DNA of 64,000 nt from SZUA-36 sp963774415. GTDB lineage: Bacteria > Pseudomonadota > Gammaproteobacteria > Xanthomonadales > SZUA-36. The stretch is taken from contig CAVZEU010000001.1 in the NCBI GenBank assembly GCA_963774415.1, forward strand, positions 124,001 to 188,000. Reading direction: 5' to 3'. This document shows positions 8,564 through 18,145 of the stretch, piece by piece. The stretch's first letter is position 1. Every line of letters begins with the position of its first letter. The position numbers and the translations under genes were made by a program. Under the pieces are notes generated by a model. It ran no database searches. It was given only the letters and a program-made list of their open reading frames with translations, and was not told where the DNA came from.

Positions 8564-11083
8564 ATGAGGCGCAACAACTTACGATTATTGACCCAGTGCT
8601 GCACGGCCGCGTTGTTGATGACAACAGCCGGCGCCGTGTTCGCACAGGACGACCAGAGCGGCGACGAGGCTGTACAGAGTGCGGGGGCGCTCGAAGAAGT
8701 CATCGTGACGTCGCGGAAACTCGGTGCGGAGAGCCTGCAGGACATCCCGGCCGCTGTCAGCGCGGTCGACCAGAGGACCCTCAAAGAAATGATGGTCACC
8801 GATTTCAGCGACTTCGCCCGCCAGGTCCCGGGCCTGACATTCCTCGACACCAGCCCGGGTGAAAAACGTTATGTCATCCGCGGTATCCAGTCGGCCGGCC
8901 AGCAACAGGTCGCCGTCTACTACGACGAGGTTCCGTTGCCGGGCGTGCAGAGCGCCAGTTCGAACAGCGGCGGACAGACGACCGATCTGAAGCTGTACGA
9001 CATGCAGCGGGTCGAGGTCTTGCGCGGCCCGCAGGGCACCGTGTTCGGCGCCAACTCAGAGGGCGGCACGGTGCGCTTCATCACGGTACAACCCAAGCTG
9101 GACAGCTGGGAGGCCTATGTCAGCACCGAGTTGTCTCAGACCAAGCCGTCCGGCGACAGCAACTGGAATTACCAGGCGGTCATGAACGTGCCGCTGGGAA
9201 CGACGTTCGGTGCGCGCGTGCTCGCCTATGACGGTAAGGACGCAGGCTATATCGACAACAACCGCTGCCGCGCCGTCAATCCGGCCGAGGACCCGCGTCT
9301 GCCGACCACCCAACTCTCTTGTCTGAACCTGAACGACTTCAACTGGGTCAAGACCCGCGGTTTGCGCACGAACCTTTTGTGGGAATTGAGCGAAGGCGCG
9401 ACCATCAAGGGCCAGTTCTGGTACCAGAAGCGCGACACCGGCGGTGACTCACGTTACCACCCGTATGACGGTTACAACCCAAACCCGACCGACAAGGTCT
9501 ATGCGGGCGGCGCCGATCAGCCGGCTGCCTTCACCTATTTCCAGGAAGGCAAGTACAGGAACGGCGACTATTCGCGCACACCCAAGCCCGACACGCAGAG
9601 AATCTACAGCCTGACCGGCGAGTTCGACGTGTCTTTTGCTGACCTGACAGCGACCGCGTCGCGGTACGAGCGCGATTTCCTGTACAAGTTCGATTCCACC
9701 TGGATCATCACGTATTTGCTGCAGGACAACCTGGGTAATCCGCCGTGCCAGCATCCGGAAATACCCGGTGCCGACCCGGCGGGCTGCCTGAGAGCCGATC
9801 TGCTCTTCGGGCTGACCGATCAATCTCAGGGCCTGGAGCAGAACGCGTTCGAATTCCGTTTCAACTCGAAAGATTCGGACTCCCCGATCCGGTGGGTGGT
9901 CGGCGGCTTCTACCGTGAGCGCAAGAGCCATTTCCAAAGCTACGTGCCCGTGATCGACACCAACGGCCTGCCGTTCGATAGCCCCACACCGCCGACGCTG
10001 CCCCCGGGCAGTGAGATCGGTTCCGGCGTCCCGGGTTGCAACCCCTGCGTGTTCGCCCGCGAGGACAACAAGAAAATCGAGGAGTACGCCTACTTCGGCG
10101 AGGTCAACTGGTCGATTACCGATACGCTGGACCTGAACTTCGGTGCGCGCTATTTCAAGGTCAAGCAGACCGAAGCGGGCCGCACCGTGTTCCAGTTCGC
10201 GGCGTTCGCACCGAATCCGCCGGACCCGACCACACCGACCGGCGCGACGCCGTTCAGCTACAACCGTCTGAGCGACAACGAGACGCCTTGGAAAGTGGCA
10301 CTCGCATGGCATGCCTCCGATGACGTCACTCTCTATGCACTGCGTGCCAACGGCTTCCGGCTTGGCGGCACCAACAACCGCGGCATCGGCGCGATCTATA
10401 TCCCGGAGAGTTTCAAGTCGGACGAGCTGATCAACTACGAGGCCGGCGTCAAGTCACAGCTGGCCGACCGGCGCATCACGTTGAACGTTTCGGTGTTCGA
10501 CATGAAATGGAAGGACCTGCAGGTCTCGGGCCAGGACGTCACCGGCGCCTTCGGGTTTATCGGCAACGCCGGCAAGGCCGAGGTTCAGGGCGCGGAGCTC
10601 GAGTTCAGGGCAGCGCTCACCGACCAGTGGGACGTGACCGCGCAGGCCACTTACCTGGGTAAACACGAGCTGACCTCGGACCAGGTGACGAGCAGCTTCC
10701 AGGCGCCCGGTAAGAAGGGCGATCAAATCCCGCGCGTGCCGGACTGGACTGCCGGCTTTACCGTCCAATACCGTTACCAGCTGCCGATTAGCGGCTGGGA
10801 CGGCGCCTTCCGCGTGGAGGGCAGTTATACCGGCGATTCATACACGGAGTTGAATGCCAACAACCCGTACTACCGGTACCAGGATCAATATTCGATCTTC
10901 AATGCCCGGGCCGCGTTCCGTAACGACGGGATGGATCTGGACGTGACTTTGTTCGTCGATAACATTTTCGACAAACAGGGCGACGTCTTCATCCAGGCCG
11001 CCAACGGAGAGCCGACCAGCAAGGTGACGAACCGTCCGATGACGGTCGGTATCCAGATCACCAAGGGATTTGGCCGCAACTAG
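8564..11083 (+). CDS. TonB-dependent outer-membrane receptor
   Basis: This is an 839-residue outer-membrane receptor. The signal peptide (residues 1 to about 27) ends AGAVFAQ, a TonB-box-like EEVIVTSRKLG follows, and the plug carries RVEVLRGPQGTVFGANSEGG at about residues 148-167. The remainder is a 22-strand barrel with long loops. No STN domain is present. The start at 8564 follows a strong GGAGGT at 7 bases; the open frame extends further upstream without support. It shares the architecture of the receptor at 2598, but the two diverge strongly in the loops, so their ligands probably differ. Its promoter box is shared with the propeller gene, which points to co-regulation. Confidence 0.93.
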   Translation: MRRNNLRLLTQCCTAALLMTTAGAVFAQDDQSGDEAVQSAGALEEVIVTSRKLGAESLQDIPAAVSAVDQRTLKEMMVTDFSDFARQVPGLTFLDTSPGEKRYVIRGIQSAGQQQVAVYYDEVPLPGVQSASSNSGGQTTDLKLYDMQRVEVLRGPQGTVFGANSEGGTVRFITVQPKLDSWEAYVSTELSQTKPSGDSNWNYQAVMNVPLGTTFGARVLAYDGKDAGYIDNNRCRAVNPAEDPRLPTTQLSCLNLNDFNWVKTRGLRTNLLWELSEGATIKGQFWYQKRDTGGDSRYHPYDGYNPNPTDKVYAGGADQPAAFTYFQEGKYRNGDYSRTPKPDTQRIYSLTGEFDVSFADLTATASRYERDFLYKFDSTWIITYLLQDNLGNPPCQHPEIPGADPAGCLRADLLFGLTDQSQGLEQNAFEFRFNSKDSDSPIRWVVGGFYRERKSHFQSYVPVIDTNGLPFDSPTPPTLPPGSEIGSGVPGCNPCVFAREDNKKIEEYAYFGEVNWSITDTLDLNFGARYFKVKQTEAGRTVFQFAAFAPNPPDPTTPTGATPFSYNRLSDNETPWKVALAWHASDDVTLYALRANGFRLGGTNNRGIGAIYIPESFKSDELINYEAGVKSQLADRRITLNVSVFDMKWKDLQVSGQDVTGAFGFIGNAGKAEVQGAELEFRAALTDQWDVTAQATYLGKHELTSDQVTSSFQAPGKKGDQIPRVPDWTAGFTVQYRYQLPISGWDGAFRVEGSYTGDSYTELNANNPYYRYQDQYSIFNARAAFRNDGMDLDVTLFVDNIFDKQGDVFIQAANGEPTSKVTNRPMTVGIQITKGFGRN

Positions 11084-11130
11084 GCATTGGTCCGGTCCGT
11101 TTCGGACTGATGCAAACGCGACAACAGAAA

Positions 11131-11170
11131 AGGGACAGCCGCCGCCTGGCGGCGGCTGTCCCTGCTTTTT
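11131..11170 (+). terminator. Rho-independent terminator of the second TonB receptor gene
   Basis: The 16-base arms AGGGACAGCCGCCGCC (11131-11146) and GGCGGCGGCTGTCCCT (11148-11163) are perfect complements around one base. They form a long GC stem with a tight loop, followed by GC and five T residues. Four A residues precede it. It separates the receptor gene from the amidohydrolase pair. Confidence 0.88.
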
Positions 11171-11276
11171 GTGCAGCACCGTCCCCGCCCGCCGAGCCCC
11201 GTCGTTCTGAACCGTCAGACCGGCGCCTGGCAGGCGTCAGGGCCGGGAAACAGAAGCCGTGTGGAGGATTTTGGAC

Positions 11277-12683
11277 ATGTGCCAGACAGGTTACCGGCAG
11301 CCCCGTACGCTGCTTTCATTCGCGGTCTTTTTGCTCACCTGCGCCGTTAGTTTCAGTGCGGGCGCAGCGGATTATTACAAGGCCCCGGAGTATTCCACGC
11401 CCGAGGGCGTGACCATCATTCACGCCGGCACGCTGCTGGCCGTACCGGGCCAGCCTCCGCGCAAGGAGCAGAGCGTTATCGTGCGCGCCGGCAAGATCGT
11501 CCGGGTCGAGTCGGGCTACACAAAGCCCAGTGAAATAAAGGCGGACGGCGACGTGCGCGTCGTCGACCTCGAGAACGAGTTCGTCATGCCGGGGTTCATC
11601 GACTTACACGTACACCTTTCGTTTCAGGCGGGCAGCAGCAGGAAACTCGCCCTCGTCACCAATACCGATGCGGACACGGCCTATACCGCCCAGATGTACG
11701 CGCGGCGCACGTTGCTGGCGGGCTTCACGACGGTGCGTGACCTCGGCTCCCACGGGGATGCGATATTCGCCCTGCGCGACGCGGTCAAGGCAGGTAAGGT
11801 TGCCGGGCCCAGCATCCTGGTCGCCGGTGACATGATCTCACCGACGGGTGGGCACGGCGATATCATGGGCTTCCGCCCCGAAGTGCTTGCGGCGCTGCCG
11901 GCCGGTGGTATTTGCGACGGTGCGGACAGTTGCCGGGCCGCGGTGCGCCGCGAGATCAAGCGCGGCGCCGACGTGATCAAGGTGGCGGCGACCGGTGGCG
12001 TGCTGGATGAAGCGACGACCGGCACGGGCCAGCAGTTCACCGACGAGGAATTGCGTGCGATCGCCGACACCGCGCACTCGCTCGGGCGCAAGGTCACGGC
12101 CCACGCGCACGCGAAAGCCGGTATTGAGGCGGCGCTCAGGGCCGGCTTCGATTCGATCGAGCACGCCATGTGGGCGGACAAGGACACGATGAAGCTGTTC
12201 AAGGAAAAGGGCGCGTGGCTGATTCCCACCGTGTACCCGATCACCGCGGTGGGGGATACGCCGGAGAAGATCAAGCAGGGGCCGTTCCGCAATCTGCCGC
12301 CGGCGTCGATGGAAAAACTGTTGCAGCTGGGCCATCAACCCAAGGACATGCTGCGCCTGGCGCTGAGCATGGGGGTCAAGGTCGCGCTGGGCACCGATTC
12401 TGGTGTTTCGCCCCATGGTGAGAACGCACACGAGTTCATCGAGTACGTCAACGCCGGCATGTCCCCGATGGAAGCGCTCGAGGCCGGTACCGTCAATGCC
12501 GCCGAGGCCGGGGGCTTCTCCGACCGGGCCGGCTCGATCGAAGCAGGCAAGGCGGCGGATATCGTGGCGATGCCGGCCAGCCCGCTGGAGGACATCCATG
12601 CCGTGCTCGAGCCGAACTTCGTCATGCGTGACGGCTACATATTCAAACAGTCCGGACAGGGGGGCAGCCATGAAGCGTTGTAA
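11277..12683 (+). CDS. Exported metal-dependent amidohydrolase (imidazolonepropionase/prolidase-like)
   Basis: This is a 468-residue amidohydrolase-superfamily TIM-barrel enzyme with an N-terminal export signal (residues 5-28, ending SAGAA). Metal-site motifs appear in order: DLHVHLSFQ (HxH), a Lys in DVIKVAATGG that could be carboxylated, VTAHAHAKAG, DSIEHAMW and LGTDSGVSPHG (the catalytic Asp). This set is typical of periplasmic Xaa-Pro or other dipeptide-cleaving amidohydrolases. The exact amide substrate cannot be called. ATG 11277 is preferred to GTG 11259 because GGAGGA lies 9 bases before it and the signal peptide starts cleanly. It overlaps the next gene by 14 bases, so the two are co-translated. 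Confidence 0.85.
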   Translation: MCQTGYRQPRTLLSFAVFLLTCAVSFSAGAADYYKAPEYSTPEGVTIIHAGTLLAVPGQPPRKEQSVIVRAGKIVRVESGYTKPSEIKADGDVRVVDLENEFVMPGFIDLHVHLSFQAGSSRKLALVTNTDADTAYTAQMYARRTLLAGFTTVRDLGSHGDAIFALRDAVKAGKVAGPSILVAGDMISPTGGHGDIMGFRPEVLAALPAGGICDGADSCRAAVRREIKRGADVIKVAATGGVLDEATTGTGQQFTDEELRAIADTAHSLGRKVTAHAHAKAGIEAALRAGFDSIEHAMWADKDTMKLFKEKGAWLIPTVYPITAVGDTPEKIKQGPFRNLPPASMEKLLQLGHQPKDMLRLALSMGVKVALGTDSGVSPHGENAHEFIEYVNAGMSPMEALEAGTVNAAEAGGFSDRAGSIEAGKAADIVAMPASPLEDIHAVLEPNFVMRDGYIFKQSGQGGSHEAL

Positions 12684-14028
12684 CCTGATTGCGCGCATCG
12701 GTGTCATCGCCACGGTCGTCGTGCTCGCCGGTGTTCCCGCGGCATTCGCCAGCTCGCTGCTGATCGAAAACGTAACGCTGATCGACGGCACCGGCCGACC
12801 GCCTGTTTCCCCCGCCTGGGTGCTGGTCGAAAACGACCGGATCCGGCGGGTGTCGCGCCGCGCCATCGAAGCGCCCGCGGGCAGCGAGCGCATCGACGGC
12901 AGCGGCAAGTACCTGCTGCCGGGGCTGGTGGACATGCATGTACACTTGGCCGGCGGCGTCGAAGTGACGCCGGAAGGCCTGCTCGAGCCCGAACTGGATC
13001 GGGCCAAGGGTGTGCGCGCGCTGCACAGCTACCTTTATACCGGTGTGACCTCGATCTACGACGCCGGCAACGTACCTGATTACATACTGGGCTTGCGTAA
13101 AGACGAGCGCAGCGGCAAGCTGATGAGCCCGCGGATTTATGCGACGGGCGGGATCGTGACCTATCCGGGCAGCCACGGCAGCAGCGATTTTGCCACGCTG
13201 GTGGACAGCTGGCCCGAGGCCAAGCCTTTGCTGGATGCCCATATCGCCCGCCAACCGGATGTCGTGAAGCTGACCTTCGAGGAGCGCGGCTGGGGTTCGC
13301 GGCCGATGATTCCCAAGCTTCCAGTGGAGCTGATGCAGCGGATTATCGAGTACTATAACGACCGCGGCATACGCAGTACCGTGCACACATCCAGCGAACT
13401 GCGGGCTCGCCAGGCGATTTTCGCGGGTGTGGACTCGTTGGCGCACCCCGTGATCCAGGGTCCGATCACCGACAGTTTCGCCCGGCTGATGGGTGCGAAG
13501 AAGATCCCGATGGTCACGACGCTGACGATCGGCGAGAACTACAGCCGCTTGGCGGAGCACCCGGAATACCTGGACCGGCCAATGTACAGGGCGACGCTGA
13601 CCCCTGACGAGATCCATTATCTGAAAATCGTCAAGCGCAAGGAATACCAGCAGCGCAAGTGGACGTGGTGGATGAAGCTCATGACCGGTATCGCGCAGCA
13701 GAACGTGTACAAGGTCTGGAAAGCGGGAGGGGTGCTGGTCGCCGGTACCGACCAGAGTTCGGGCCCGGCACTGCACCGCGAACTGGAGTTGCTCGCGGAC
13801 GCCGGCATTCCGCCACTGGAAATCATCCGCATCGCGACCCTCAACGGCGCCGTGTTCCTCGGCAAGGAACGTGAGACGGGTTCGGTGGAAGCAGGGAAAA
13901 TCGCGGACCTGGTCCTGCTGAACGCGGACCCCACGGCCGATATTCGTAACGCCGAACAGGTCGCTCAGGTCATCAAGGCGGGGCAGATCGTCGACCTGTC
14001 AAAATTGCGGTTGCCGGTCAACGATTAG
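12670..14028 (+). CDS. Exported metal-dependent amidohydrolase, second of a tandem pair
   Basis: This is a 452-residue amidohydrolase with a signal peptide (residues 1-26, ending AAFAS). The HxH motif is VDMHVHLAGG, the candidate bridging Lys is in DVVKLTFEERG, and the late Asp is in VAGTDQSS. Where the first enzyme has HAHA, this one reads VHTSSE, so one metal ligand differs and the two are not redundant copies. The start inside the upstream gene (14-base overlap) gives the intact signal peptide. Together with the gene before it, and with the TonB receptors upstream, it suggests periplasmic breakdown of imported peptides or cyclic amides (inference). Confidence 0.82.
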   Translation: MKRCNLIARIGVIATVVVLAGVPAAFASSLLIENVTLIDGTGRPPVSPAWVLVENDRIRRVSRRAIEAPAGSERIDGSGKYLLPGLVDMHVHLAGGVEVTPEGLLEPELDRAKGVRALHSYLYTGVTSIYDAGNVPDYILGLRKDERSGKLMSPRIYATGGIVTYPGSHGSSDFATLVDSWPEAKPLLDAHIARQPDVVKLTFEERGWGSRPMIPKLPVELMQRIIEYYNDRGIRSTVHTSSELRARQAIFAGVDSLAHPVIQGPITDSFARLMGAKKIPMVTTLTIGENYSRLAEHPEYLDRPMYRATLTPDEIHYLKIVKRKEYQQRKWTWWMKLMTGIAQQNVYKVWKAGGVLVAGTDQSSGPALHRELELLADAGIPPLEIIRIATLNGAVFLGKERETGSVEAGKIADLVLLNADPTADIRNAEQVAQVIKAGQIVDLSKLRLPVND

Positions 14029-14084
14029 GCCCAGGTGGCAGGAAGCGAACACCCGCGGTGGTGGCTGCCGGTTGCCAGGCTTGG

Positions 14085-15356
14085 TCAGGTGGAGAATTTC
14101 AGGTAGAGGAAATAGACGGAAAAAGCCGTCATCCAGATGACACCGATCGCGCTCAAGGTGAGCAGCGTACGTCCAGGGCGCGCCGCCGAGGGGAAACCCT
14201 TCGCGGTCATGACGCGGTGGTTCAGCCAGGCAATGACCGGCGCGAACAGGAACAGGATCGTGGAAGCGACGTCGATGACCAGTTTCAGCGAAGTGACGAA
14301 CATGTACAGGATGAATATCGAGCCCAGCACCAATGCGATTAACGTCGTGACGTACACCGGCTCGCGTGTCGGCGCCGCCGCGTTGTCGCGAGGCCTTGCC
14401 TTGCGGCGGTATATCCCAACGAGGCTGACCGCCGCCCGCGGGTACCCGTCCAGGCCGGCCAGGACGGTCGAAAACATGACCGCGACGGCGACGATGCCGA
14501 TCAGCATTTCGCTCCAGTCGCCCAGCGCCTGCTTGTACAGGGCGATCAGCTGCGCCGCGAAACCGGCGGCGCCGGACTCGAAGGCGATGCCCGTGTGGTA
14601 CATCAGTGCGGTGCCGAGCAGGACGAAACACACGGCGAGCACGAAGGCGCCGGCGTAACCGATATGGAAATCGAGCAGGGATTCATGCAAAGTCGGGCGA
14701 TGAGCGCTGTCGTCGGCCTTGGCCACGGACCAGAGGGAGTGCCAGACGGAGATATCGACCGAGGAAGGCATCATGCCGAGCAGGGCGACTACGAAGAAAA
14801 CTTCATCCCTGTGGATGTGCCGGGGCAGCAGCAGGGCGGACTGGCTCCAGTTGATTTTCGGCAGTACCAGGCAGGTCGCCACCAGCGTGGCAAGGGCGAG
14901 CACGACCATCAGTACCTTTACCAGGCGGTCCAGCAGGTGATAACCGCCCGCGATCAGTATTGTGGCACAGCCGCCGAGTATGAATACGGATATTGCGAAG
15001 GTGCTGAGGGGCAAACCAAAGGCGACCTTGGCGAGTCCGGCCGTGATCAGCGTCACCGCCGGCACGGCGGCGAACATCGTGCCGAGCGCGATGACGATAT
15101 AGGTCGCTGTCGCCCACTTGCCCTGGTCGCTGTAACCGTAGAGCAGGGATTTCCCGGTGGTGCTGGCGTACTGCGCGCCAAAACGAAAGGCGGGGTATTT
15201 GGCGATGTACGTCAACAGGATCAGGAACAGCAGCGAAAGACCATACCTGGCACCGGCGCGAGTCGACTGCACCAGGTGCGAGGCGCCTACCGCCGTCGCC
15301 GCGTAGAGGACACCCGGGCCGATCGCTTTCAGTATGCCGCCGTTGCCGTTGTTCAT
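14085..15356 (-). CDS. Nramp-related inner-membrane transporter lacking the DPGN metal motif
   Basis: This is a 423-residue membrane protein with about eleven hydrophobic segments and the Nramp/APC-fold layout. The N-terminal segment GPGVLYAATAVGASHLVQ aligns without gaps to the TM1 of MntH-type proteins, but GASH (residues 24-27) stands where DPGN binds the metal. In TM6 the Met-Pro pair is kept (GMMPSSVDIS, 194-203) but the following His is Ser. Mn/Fe transport is therefore doubtful. The start at 15356 gives the usual N-terminus; the frame stays open upstream across the neighbour. It is divergent from the flavoenzyme gene with an 88-base gap. Confidence 0.8.
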   Translation of the reverse strand: MNNGNGGILKAIGPGVLYAATAVGASHLVQSTRAGARYGLSLLFLILLTYIAKYPAFRFGAQYASTTGKSLLYGYSDQGKWATATYIVIALGTMFAAVPAVTLITAGLAKVAFGLPLSTFAISVFILGGCATILIAGGYHLLDRLVKVLMVVLALATLVATCLVLPKINWSQSALLLPRHIHRDEVFFVVALLGMMPSSVDISVWHSLWSVAKADDSAHRPTLHESLLDFHIGYAGAFVLAVCFVLLGTALMYHTGIAFESGAAGFAAQLIALYKQALGDWSEMLIGIVAVAVMFSTVLAGLDGYPRAAVSLVGIYRRKARPRDNAAAPTREPVYVTTLIALVLGSIFILYMFVTSLKLVIDVASTILFLFAPVIAWLNHRVMTAKGFPSAARPGRTLLTLSAIGVIWMTAFSVYFLYLKFST

Positions 15357-15444
15357 GAGCCATGTTTTCCCTGTCGCGCTGCGGGCCTCGGCCAACGTTA
15401 CCAAAGAGCCACGGGCGCTGCCACAACAGTTTCGGGCGGCTGAG

Positions 15445-16839
15445 ATGCACTCCGGACCCGAACCTGCCATCGACGAACTGCGGGCATTGCTGGGCAAGCG
15501 GCTCAGCACCAACAGCGCAGTCCGCGAGCACCACTCGCATGACGAGTCGTGGCACGCGGCCAGGTCACCGGACGCCGTCTGTTTCGTCAATGACGCGGCA
15601 GAGGTTTCCCGGGTCGTCGAAGTGTGCAGCCGCCATGGGCTTCCGGTCATTCCGTTCGGCACCGGTACCGGCCTGGAAGGCGGCACGGTCGCGGCCATGG
15701 GCGGAATCAGCATCGACGTTTCCAACATGAACGAGATCCTGGCCGTGAACGCCGAGGACATGGACTGCGTCGTGCAACCCGGGGTAACGCGCAAGGCACT
15801 TAATACCTATCTGCGTGACAGCGGCCTGTTTTTTTCCGTCGATCCGGGCGCCGACGCTTCGCTCGGCGGCATGGCGGCCACGCGCGCGTCGGGCACCAAT
15901 GCCGTGCGCTACGGCACGATGAGCGAGAACGTCCTCTCGCTCAAGGCCGTGCTGGCGGACGGTCGCATCGTGACCACGGGCAGGCGCTCACGCAAATCCG
16001 CGGCGGGTTACGACCTGACGCATCTGTTCGTCGGTTCCGAAGGCACCCTGGGGGTCATCGTCGAGTTGACACTGCGCCTGCACGGCAGACCGGCGGCGAT
16101 TTCGGCGGCGAGGGTGTATTTTGACGAGGTTGAAGGTGCGGTCGATACAGCCATCCGGACCATACAGTTCGGAATCCCGATCGCCCGGATTGAACTGCTC
16201 GATGCCGCCCAAATGCGGGCGATCAACCGTTATTCCGAAACCAGTTACCCGGAAAAGGTGGCGCTGTTCCTCGAATTCCACGGCAGTGAATCCTCCGTCA
16301 GGGAACAAGCCGAAAGCGTCGCTGATATCTGCCGCGAACTCGGTGGTTCGGAATTCGAATGGACCGCCTTCGAAGAAGAACGCCGTGCGATGTGGGACGC
16401 CCGGCACTCGGCGGCCTATGCCGCCATGGCGGCAAGGCCCTCGGCGAGGGCTTACGCCACCGATGTCTGCGTGCCGATTTCAAAGCTGGCGGACTGTATC
16501 CGCGAGACCCGCGAAGATGTCGAAAAGCATACGGACGTGCCCACGTTCCTGCTCGGCCACATCGGCGATGGCAACTTCCATTACGTTTTCCTGGTCGATC
16601 CCGCAGATCCGAGCGAACTGGATACGGTCATGCAACTGGGTGAGCGCATGGTCGAGCGCGCCGTCCGCATGGGCGGCACCTGCACCGGCGAACATGGTGT
16701 CGGGCAGGGCAAGCAAAAATACCTGCAGTTGGAGTACGGGGACGAGGGCGTCGCCCTGATGCGCGCGCTGAAGACCGCGCTGGACCCGCAGAACCTTATG
16801 AATCCCGGTAAGCTGGTGCCGCCAGCGCCGGCTAACTGA
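15445..16839 (+). CDS. FAD-linked oxidase, D-lactate dehydrogenase/glycolate oxidase GlcD type
   Basis: This is a 464-residue flavoprotein of the VAO/PCMH family, oxidising a D-2-hydroxyacid and passing electrons to quinone or cytochrome c. The N-terminal FAD domain has FGTGTGLEGG (about residues 72-81) and DPGADASLGGMAATRASGTN. The C-terminal cap holds HIGDGNFHY and CTGEHGVGQGKQKYL, the conserved His-rich active-site motifs of cytochrome-type D-lactate dehydrogenases. Length matches LDHD/DLD. The start at 15445 leaves a promoter-sized gap to the divergent transporter, but the ribosome site is weak and the frame is open to 15334. Substrate could also be D-2-hydroxyglutarate or glycolate. Confidence 0.87.
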   Translation: MHSGPEPAIDELRALLGKRLSTNSAVREHHSHDESWHAARSPDAVCFVNDAAEVSRVVEVCSRHGLPVIPFGTGTGLEGGTVAAMGGISIDVSNMNEILAVNAEDMDCVVQPGVTRKALNTYLRDSGLFFSVDPGADASLGGMAATRASGTNAVRYGTMSENVLSLKAVLADGRIVTTGRRSRKSAAGYDLTHLFVGSEGTLGVIVELTLRLHGRPAAISAARVYFDEVEGAVDTAIRTIQFGIPIARIELLDAAQMRAINRYSETSYPEKVALFLEFHGSESSVREQAESVADICRELGGSEFEWTAFEEERRAMWDARHSAAYAAMAARPSARAYATDVCVPISKLADCIRETREDVEKHTDVPTFLLGHIGDGNFHYVFLVDPADPSELDTVMQLGERMVERAVRMGGTCTGEHGVGQGKQKYLQLEYGDEGVALMRALKTALDPQNLMNPGKLVPPAPAN

Positions 16840-16868
16840 AACCTGATTGAAACAGCAGAGGGCAGATC

Positions 16869-18035
16869 ATGAAATGGCCAGCCAATAGGATCCTACAGAG
16901 TTCGCCGAAGAGCTTCGGCATGTACGAACAAGCAATGAGACTGATGCAGGCAGGCAAGGATGTCATTCATCTCGAGGTCGGCCGGCCAAGTTTCGATACA
17001 CCGGCGCACATCAAGGAGGCGACCAAGAAAGCGCTGGATGACGGTGTCGTGCACTACGGTGATTTCGCCGGTGACCCGTTGCTGCGGCAGGCGATCTCGG
17101 ACAAGCTCGGCGCCTTCAACAAGCTGGATGTACTGCCGGACGAGATCCTGGTGACCAATGGCCTCACGCACGCCGCCTACGCGGTGTTCATGGCCGCCAT
17201 CGACGAGGGTGACGAGGTTATCCTGCTGGAGCCCTACTACCCGCAGCACGTCAACAAGATCGAACTGGCGGGCGGCAAGGTCGTGCTGGCGCCGCTGGAC
17301 GCCGACAACGGCTTTCGCATCGACGGCGAGGCGATCGAGGCCCGCATCAACGACAAGACCCGCATGATCTGCATCGTGAACCCGGCCAACCCGACCGGCA
17401 GGGTCTACAGCCGCGAGGAACTGCAGGTCATCGCGGACCTGGCCATCAAGCACGACCTGCTGGTGGCCAGTGATGAGGTCTATGAGCAGATCACCTACGA
17501 CGACAACCAGCATATCAGTATCGCCTCGCTGCCCGGGATGTGGGAGCGCACCTTCAGCATGTTCGCCTATACCAAGGCCTTCGCCATGGATGGCTGGCGG
17601 CTTGGTTACCTGGCGTGCAAGAAGGACTACATGGCGGCGCTGCTGAAGATCACGGTCAATGACGTGGCTCACGTCAATGTTTTCATCCAGCACGGCGCCC
17701 GCGCCGCGCTGACGGGACCGCAGGATTGCCTCGAAGAGATGGTGGCCGAGGATGACCGCCGCAGGCGGATGGTGTGCCAGCGGCTGAATGAAATCGACGG
17801 CATCGTCTGCCCGCTGCCGGAAGGAACGATTTACGCATTCCCCGATGTCAGCGCCTTCGGCAAGCCGTCACAACAGATTGCGGAGGAGATCCTGGCCGAG
17901 ACCTTCGTCGTGACGGAAGCCGGCACCTTCTATGGTCCGGCAGGCGAGGGTCACCTGCGAATCTGTTTCGGCGCCGAGCCCTATGAGGTCATCGAGCAGG
18001 CCATGGACCGGCTGCAGGACTATTTCGGCCGTTAA
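16869..18035 (+). CDS. Class I/II aminotransferase
   Basis: This is a 388-residue fold-type I PLP aminotransferase. It shows NPANPTG (residues 171-177, Asn174 near PLP), SDEVYEQITY (Asp202, Tyr205) and the PLP lysine Lys236 in MFAYTKAFAMDGWRLGYLA. The pattern is that of the aspartate/aromatic aminotransferase Ig-gamma subgroup. It begins 29 bases after the D-hydroxyacid dehydrogenase gene, so the two may interconvert hydroxy, keto and amino acids in one pathway (inference). The start has AGGG 6 bases before it. The amino donor is not predictable. Confidence 0.88.
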   Translation: MKWPANRILQSSPKSFGMYEQAMRLMQAGKDVIHLEVGRPSFDTPAHIKEATKKALDDGVVHYGDFAGDPLLRQAISDKLGAFNKLDVLPDEILVTNGLTHAAYAVFMAAIDEGDEVILLEPYYPQHVNKIELAGGKVVLAPLDADNGFRIDGEAIEARINDKTRMICIVNPANPTGRVYSREELQVIADLAIKHDLLVASDEVYEQITYDDNQHISIASLPGMWERTFSMFAYTKAFAMDGWRLGYLACKKDYMAALLKITVNDVAHVNVFIQHGARAALTGPQDCLEEMVAEDDRRRRMVCQRLNEIDGIVCPLPEGTIYAFPDVSAFGKPSQQIAEEILAETFVVTEAGTFYGPAGEGHLRICFGAEPYEVIEQAMDRLQDYFGR

Positions 18036-18145
18036 CCCGAAAGCCTCACCCGTATTGCCGCTGCGGGTGCAAACTTCGGATTGACTGTCCATTGCGGCAA
18101 TGCTGGTGGCTTCAACCACACGCATCCGCCGGCAGTTCAGTCCGA

